DNA of 64,000 bases from Patiria miniata (Eukaryota; Echinodermata; Asteroidea; Valvatida; Asterinidae). The stretch spans positions 7,223,598-7,287,597 of the forward strand of contig NW_024037070.1 of assembly GCF_015706575.1 (NCBI RefSeq). Direction: 5' to 3'. Under the pieces are notes generated by a model, which worked only from the letters and a program-made list of their open reading frames with translations, was not told where the DNA came from and made no database searches. Shown piece after piece: positions 59,331 to 64,000 of this stretch (positions are counted from its first letter, which is position 1; every line of letters starts with the position of its first letter). The position numbers and the translations under genes are program-made.

Positions 59331-60009
59331 CTTATAAGACCAAGGTCCCTCAATAAAACAAAGCTCTTGACGACAGCGGCCTTTTCCTGTGTATTTGTTT
59401 ACTAAGTATCGCCTCTGGAAATGAGAACGCTCATTGGATCACTTCGTTAGTCCAGGAGCGCTTCATTTCCCCTCGAACTCAGCTTCCCCTCGACAAAACA
59501 GAACGATCACTTTTGGGGCTACTTTTACTACACCACTCGAAACAGTCAATATTTGTATAGTCTAGTATAATGTATTTCAGCAAGGTTTTTTTCATAATAA
59601 ATCGGTATTACGTTTTCGGGCTATTTAATAATAGCAATGTTATTTACCTTTAAAAAATTAACGCGATTATATCGTACCGTAATATTAACCAACAAGGAAT
59701 TATTGTTACATAGGCTATTAGCCCATTTTGGGGGATGACCAATTTTTTGTTACACCCTGTATTATTAATTATCATGCAAGTTTTGTCTAGATTCTTTTGG
59801 AGAAATCCGAAGCGGTTACAGATAGGCTTTCATTGTACAATATCTATAGTAATGATGAGTAATACCTCAAGCTTCCTCGAGGGTTCATTTGATGAAATAT
59901 TTTAAAGTATAATGCCCAAGAAATTGGATAAGCAACACTCAATTTAAATCATTGAGAAAACATTATGTATAATTATTGTAATACAAGTCAATTAGGTAGA
60001 AAATAGTAT

Positions 60010-60361
60010 ACAGGAGCGTCGCTAGACCACTTTGAATGGAGGAGGTTAAAAAAAACGACAGACCATCCGTGCTTAAGGGTAGACAGGATTATCCCCGTCA
60101 CCTGGCCTCCGCAAAATCGAAGGGGTGGGGGGGGGGCGGTGTGGAGGGGGGCAAGACACCCTCTTCCCATAGGGGCGCTATTCAAAGTAGACGATCAAGG
60201 ACACTGTCGCACAACTGGCAATCTTCTCCGGGCACATTTGCCGATGGCCGGACTCACAAATGTGCCAACTAGGCGGGACGATTTTGGCCACAAAAGTACT
60301 AATTAGCAAGGGGGCGGGTGGGGTGGTGTGGGGGGTCACACCCCTCTAGCGACGCCCGTGC
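60010..60361. mobile_element. Poly-G MITE with GCGTCGCTAG ends
   Basis: The inverted ends are GGAGCGTCGCTAG and CTAGCGACGCCCG, with G-rich internal tracts. It lies between the two lectin genes and is absent from the other duplication unit. Confidence 0.65.
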
Positions 60362-60670
60362 AAAAGTAATGTTGAAAACAATGACCGCAACTTTTATTTT
60401 TGAACATAGAATGTGGTAAAATGTTTTAATTGTACGCATTTTTGTCTGTACAGGCTTTGTAAACAAAGCACGAAAAAATGAATTAAGGAATTGAAGAAAT
60501 CTTCGCTTTACTTATTACTATCTACATAATTAACAATATTTTTCACCAAAGCACTGGCCTGACACTCAATTAAAATATTGCCAGATCAAGTCAGTAACAT
60601 TTTCAAAGTCAATAATTAAGGTTTGTCCATTTCATTCGAATTTCTCATCCCCGTGCATCCGTTCTACGGC

Positions 60671-61899
60671 CTACAATTTGCAGACGAAGGTTAGCTCGGT
60701 TTTGCAAGGTCGGTCATTCATCCCTCGTATCCATTCCACACAGTCTCCGTCGTAGCTTGGTGATTTGCTGGGCCAATACACCCAGCTTACAGGGGAACCA
60801 TCCGTCCACTGAAAGTGAACGCCGTTGTTGAATAATCCGATCCACACACGCCGGCCGCGATCCTCAGCATACTGGCCTATGATGTGTTTCTCCTCCTCGT
60901 TTGCGATGGACGCGAGGTGGACCATCTTCCCTGGATGGGATAGCATCTGGCAGTAGCGCTCAGCATCCATCCAGGACATTCGCTTGTCAATCCACTGGTA
61001 GCAGTGCCCGCCGAAAGCACGCCAGGGCGGCGGGCAGTACGGTGCACTGCATCCAGCTGATACGATGGTTGGCATCTGAAATGCTGGAGAGAATAACGTC
61101 ATCATGAAGTCATCAGTAAAACACAAGATGCTTCTGTCAACTGCTCTGTGCTTTCAGTGAGTTTCACTCGTACAAGCTAGACTACTGTAGTCTTACTGTT
61201 TGCTAGCATGGGGAGCAGTTATAGTGCGAGCGCTAGCCGCACTTCGATCTCTGAATTAAAACAAAATGCCGACGTGCAGTATTCGTCACTTATATCGCAA
61301 TTGAAAAGCTTTTTTTTTGAGTTTTAAGACCAAGGACGTGTATCAAGTGAAAAAAAAAACCGGGTGAGATCACCATGCACTGGCGTCCCCCGGTCAAAAA
61401 TATTGGGGGAGCGACAATTGTCTTACCACGAAAACCCAATCACAGCTTCGTAGAAAACAATTCAACAACCAAAATGTTTAAAGTTGTGTTAAGTTGAAAT
61501 ACGCTTTGGCCCCCGTCAGCTAACGTACACTACACGGCGCATTTGAACAAAATCCCCGACCACACATTTTGTAAGATTTATGTTGACAAATTAAGTTCAA
61601 ACCACCCACATATCAAACTACGTTTGTGTGAGGAAACAAATCTTACAAAGGCAGCTATTGAGATCACGGGATGAAATCAAGCAGACTGAGAAAAAAACAC
61701 AATTTAAATATAGGCCTAACAGTCAGTGCCAGTCACATAAAGTATATAAGGTACTTAATACTTGCATTATACACAGCGGCTTTATACAGATTTGTTTTAG
61801 GACTCCAGTAAAATAGGTGAATACCATATGGAATATGAAATTCTCAAGCCTACCTGTCATTGCTGACAGCATCAGAACCAGAACTGCTACTCCGTCCAT
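60671..61899 (-). CDS. Secreted C-type lectin 2, two exons
   Basis: Exon 1 (61899-61854) encodes MDGVAVLVLMLSAMT, and exon 2 (61083-60671) the remainder, joined in phase 1 (G|CA) with donor GACAG|GTAGGC and acceptor TTCTCTCCAG. The product is 152 residues: signal peptide ending about IVSA, then a CTLD closely similar to lectin 1 (CSAPYCPPPW, VWIGLFNN, FQWTDGSP, DCVEW, MNDRPCKTELTFVCKL). The EPN/QPD position reads SPS. A TATA box 42 bases before the ATG supports exon 1. Reading exon 2 alone from a Met at 61126 gives MCFTDDFMMTLFSPAF, aligned with the lectin 1 start, so a second, single-exon transcript is possible. Confidence 0.85.
61284..61295 (-). promoter_or_regulatory. Conserved ATATAAGTGACG element, proximal promoter of lectin 2
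   Basis: Identical to the element upstream of lectin 1 and of the 5'-only copy. It lies about 160 bases upstream of the alternative Met at 61126, inside the intron of the two-exon model. Confidence 0.45.
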
Positions 61900-61940
61900 T
61901 TTCCCGCGGAAATCTGAGCAAGAATGCATTAGGTTGGCAG

Positions 61941-61947
61941 TTTTATA
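61941..61947 (-). promoter_or_regulatory. TATA box of lectin 2 exon 1
   Basis: TATAAAA on the minus strand, 42 bases upstream of the ATG at 61899, a usual distance for a short 5' UTR. Confidence 0.65.
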
Positions 61948-61999
61948 CCTTGACTCATAAATGGCATGATGTCACAGCGAGAGTTGGATTATTGCCGTG

Positions 62000-63440
62000 T
62001 ACAAAAAAAAAATTCACACCAGGTCACCTCAGAAGCTACGCAGCCGCAGACCATCGAACAGACTGACGAAATTATCCGCCATGCAATCAGGAGTGAAACT
62101 TCAACTTGGGAACGAGTGACTGGTTCAATTTCACAGCATGGGCGGGGCCAATGCTGGAATCGAGTAAAAGGGGCAGACGCAATGAAGCTCCCTATTATAA
62201 TTGTGTTCAAAATTAAACCTTGAAGCCCACCGCGCATTTTGCAAATTATACAGAAATCGATATGAAACTAATTAAATGGCACCGAGTGCGAACAAAAGCT
62301 CCTTCTGGTAATAATGTACGCATGCAAAGACTTCCTTGAAGCCATCAAGGTTCGGCCCAAATTGCAATAACGTTCTGAATTGCAATAAGGCACACGGTCC
62401 AATTGCATTTACGGATTGCCCTTGACATTCACAGTGATCGTGCTATTTAGAGAAAAAAAACATAAAATACCATGTTGTATATGAAATATTCTTCATGAAA
62501 TTCATTCGCCTGTGTTGAAAAAATAAGGAAACCTGGACCAACTGGCTAGCAGTAAACAGGAGCCTTTTCATTACCAGGCTTCTGCCGCATTCACATAACT
62601 ATACCGTCCCTCAGCTAGCCAGTCACGGCATATCCATGGGGGCTGAGGGAGGCAACTTGCCCCTTGGTTTTGTAATTTTGTTTTTAACATGATTATGTTT
62701 TGTTTTATATACGATTTTAAATTTAAGGCGGTTTGGACGTCGATGCAATAAAGTCTTAATTTTGCCCCTTGCAAAAAAGCTGGATACGCAACTGTCCCTA
62801 TGATCCCGTGGATCATGCAATTTCCCTAACTTGGCTTCACTTCTGGAAAACACCACTCGAAGTCGTCAATATTTGTATAGGGCCTATTATATTAATAATT
62901 TATGAGTTCATACATGTATATAATAATCGTCAATGAGTTCATAACGGAGTCTTATATAGCGCACGTAAATCTACCAACAATTAGATACCCAAGACCCTGG
63001 AAAATATGTCTATTATTAAAGAAGGTCAATAGAGTGGCATACCCTTGGTCGTTTATGGATTCATTAAATATGCATTTAGCCAGTAATAAGCCACACAATA
63101 CCGCACAGCCTGCATGCAACGTTATAGACCTTGGGTTATGCTTGATGTCTTTCCAGATCCTATATCATATTCGGAAGACCATCTTTCACAGCGAGGTATA
63201 GGATATAGGCCTACGCATAAACGCGTACGCCTTCCGCTGTCTTGAATCTTTTTTTTGGGGGGGGGGTCCGATATGGCCACAGCTAGTTCAATATATCTAG
63301 TGTTGGAGGTTAAATGCTCGAAGAATCCTTTATAGTGTTCATTTGATTCAATGAAACATTTTATGTTCATACTTCTAATGAGGAATAACACCAACAAGGT
63401 ATGGGACCAAGAAATGAATAAGCGCAACTTCAATTAGTAT
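62000..63440. other. Right-hand unit of the lectin duplication, no intact gene
   Basis: Parts are homologous to the region right of lectin 1: CACCACTCGAA and GTCAATATTTGTATAG at 62851-62880 match 59533-59563, and 63340-63440 resembles 59885-59960 (GTTCATTTGAT, CAAGAAATGAATAAGC). A GTATCCA-ended MITE is at about 62615-62795. Confidence 0.5.
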
Positions 63441-63770
63441 ATTGAAAACAACAGGCCTGAATGAAATAATTGATAAAACAATTAAAGAAATGGCCAAAAA
63501 AAAATCAGCCATCAGCAAGTACATGGTCATGTGTTCAGATTTACACAGTGATAATGTGCACTGGGTGCATTTGGACAAAGCTTGTAATGAGTCAAATGTA
63601 AAAATGCACTCTTGAGTGAAATTTCGCATTTCACATTTCACTCTGCCCACAGAAACTACGAAATCCAAGTTGACAACATGGATCCGATGAGAACAATGAC
63701 ATTTTTGGCGTCATACCTTGTCAAAGCTTGATTGACCGAAAAAGCTTGCGAAATTTGTTCGAACTTCCTG

Positions 63771-63865
63771 TAGCCTATACGGTTTGCAGACGTTGCTTGA
63801 ATTCTCAAGGTCGGTTACGCATCGCTCCAAACCCGGCACAGTTTCCGTTGGAGCTTGGTTCACCG
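63771..63865 (-). pseudogene. Lectin 3 relic (3' end of a CTLD)
   Basis: About 95 bases align with the last coding bases of lectins 1 and 2: TTTGCAGACG, TCAAGGTCGGTTACGCATCGC and GTTTCCGTTGGAGCTTGG correspond to their NDRPC...FVCK end. The frame is broken. Beyond 63870 the homology is cut by a GACTCG-rich repeat that runs off the window. Confidence 0.7.
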
Positions 63866-63879
63866 GCCGGAGTGCGCTG

Positions 63880-64000
63880 TGTTGTGGGACTTGAGTCCAG
63901 GACTCGGTCTCGAGTCGGACTCGAGTCACATTTTTTTCGTGACTCGGACTCGATTCGGGTCACATTGGAAAATGACTCGGACTCGACCATGATGACTCGG
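63880..64000. repeat. GACTCG-rich repeat at the right edge
   Basis: Repeated GGACTCGA/GTGACTCGG units, probably the end of a DNA transposon whose other end lies outside the window. Confidence 0.6.

Noticed and set aside
62571..62856. Minus-strand frames containing PPWICRDWLAEG
   Set aside because: They fall in a MITE with GTATCCA ends related to 19138-19276.

Overview
The window is animal nuclear DNA: coding exons are small and scattered between large AT-rich introns, splice sites follow GT/AG, and about half the sequence appears to be dispersed repeats (SINEs, MITEs and foldback transposons, poly-G/poly-C tracts). The gene content (an ATMIN orthologue, a plasma-membrane Na+/H+ exchanger, secreted single-domain C-type lectins) points to a deuterostome marine invertebrate. 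An echinoderm is my best guess, inferred from the lectin type and repeat style, not proven.

Layout, left to right. (1) 459-557, minus: first coding exon of a DNAJA2-type Hsp40; the gene continues off the left edge. (2) 5532-10134, minus: a complete four-exon ATMIN/ASCIZ gene of 758 residues, with an N-terminal zinc-finger block and a long tail carrying 15 TQT dynein-light-chain (LC8) motifs; its last intron holds about 640 bp of degenerate TTGGG repeat. (3) 12237-12309, minus: a tRNA-Lys(UUU). (4) 14054-14657, plus: a two-exon ORF for a 45-residue basic protein that I cannot name. (5) 16.5-22.5 kb: gene-free, repeat-rich, with a 1,029 bp Mutator-like foldback element flanked by a 9 bp target duplication. 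(6) 22533-52226, plus: a complete SLC9A (NHE2/3/5-type) Na+/H+ exchanger whose 12 common exons splice in phase to either of two last exons, each ending in a different class I PDZ ligand (CTVI or ETRL). (7) 52.2-58.3 kb: no gene seen. (8) 58328-63870, minus: a small tandem array of secreted C-type lectins, with two intact genes, one copy reduced to its 5' part and one 3' relic near the right edge.

The genes do not form a pathway. DNAJA2, ATMIN and SLC9A5 all lie on human 16q (established knowledge), so their presence in 64 kb here may be a remnant of an ancestral linkage group (inference). ATMIN is a transcription factor that drives expression of the dynein light chain LC8 and is itself bound by it. 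The exchanger would act at the plasma membrane, with alternative C-termini deciding its scaffold partners. The lectins would be secreted, probably in immune or mucosal recognition.

Mobile-element families were identified by terminal inverted repeats together with target-site duplications read directly from the sequence: Mutator-like (9 bp), PIF/Harbinger-like (TTA/TAA), piggyBac-like (TTAA), mariner-like (TA), hAT-like (8 bp), tRNA-derived SINEs and a LINE 3' end. No CRISPR array, bacterial operon or virus was seen.
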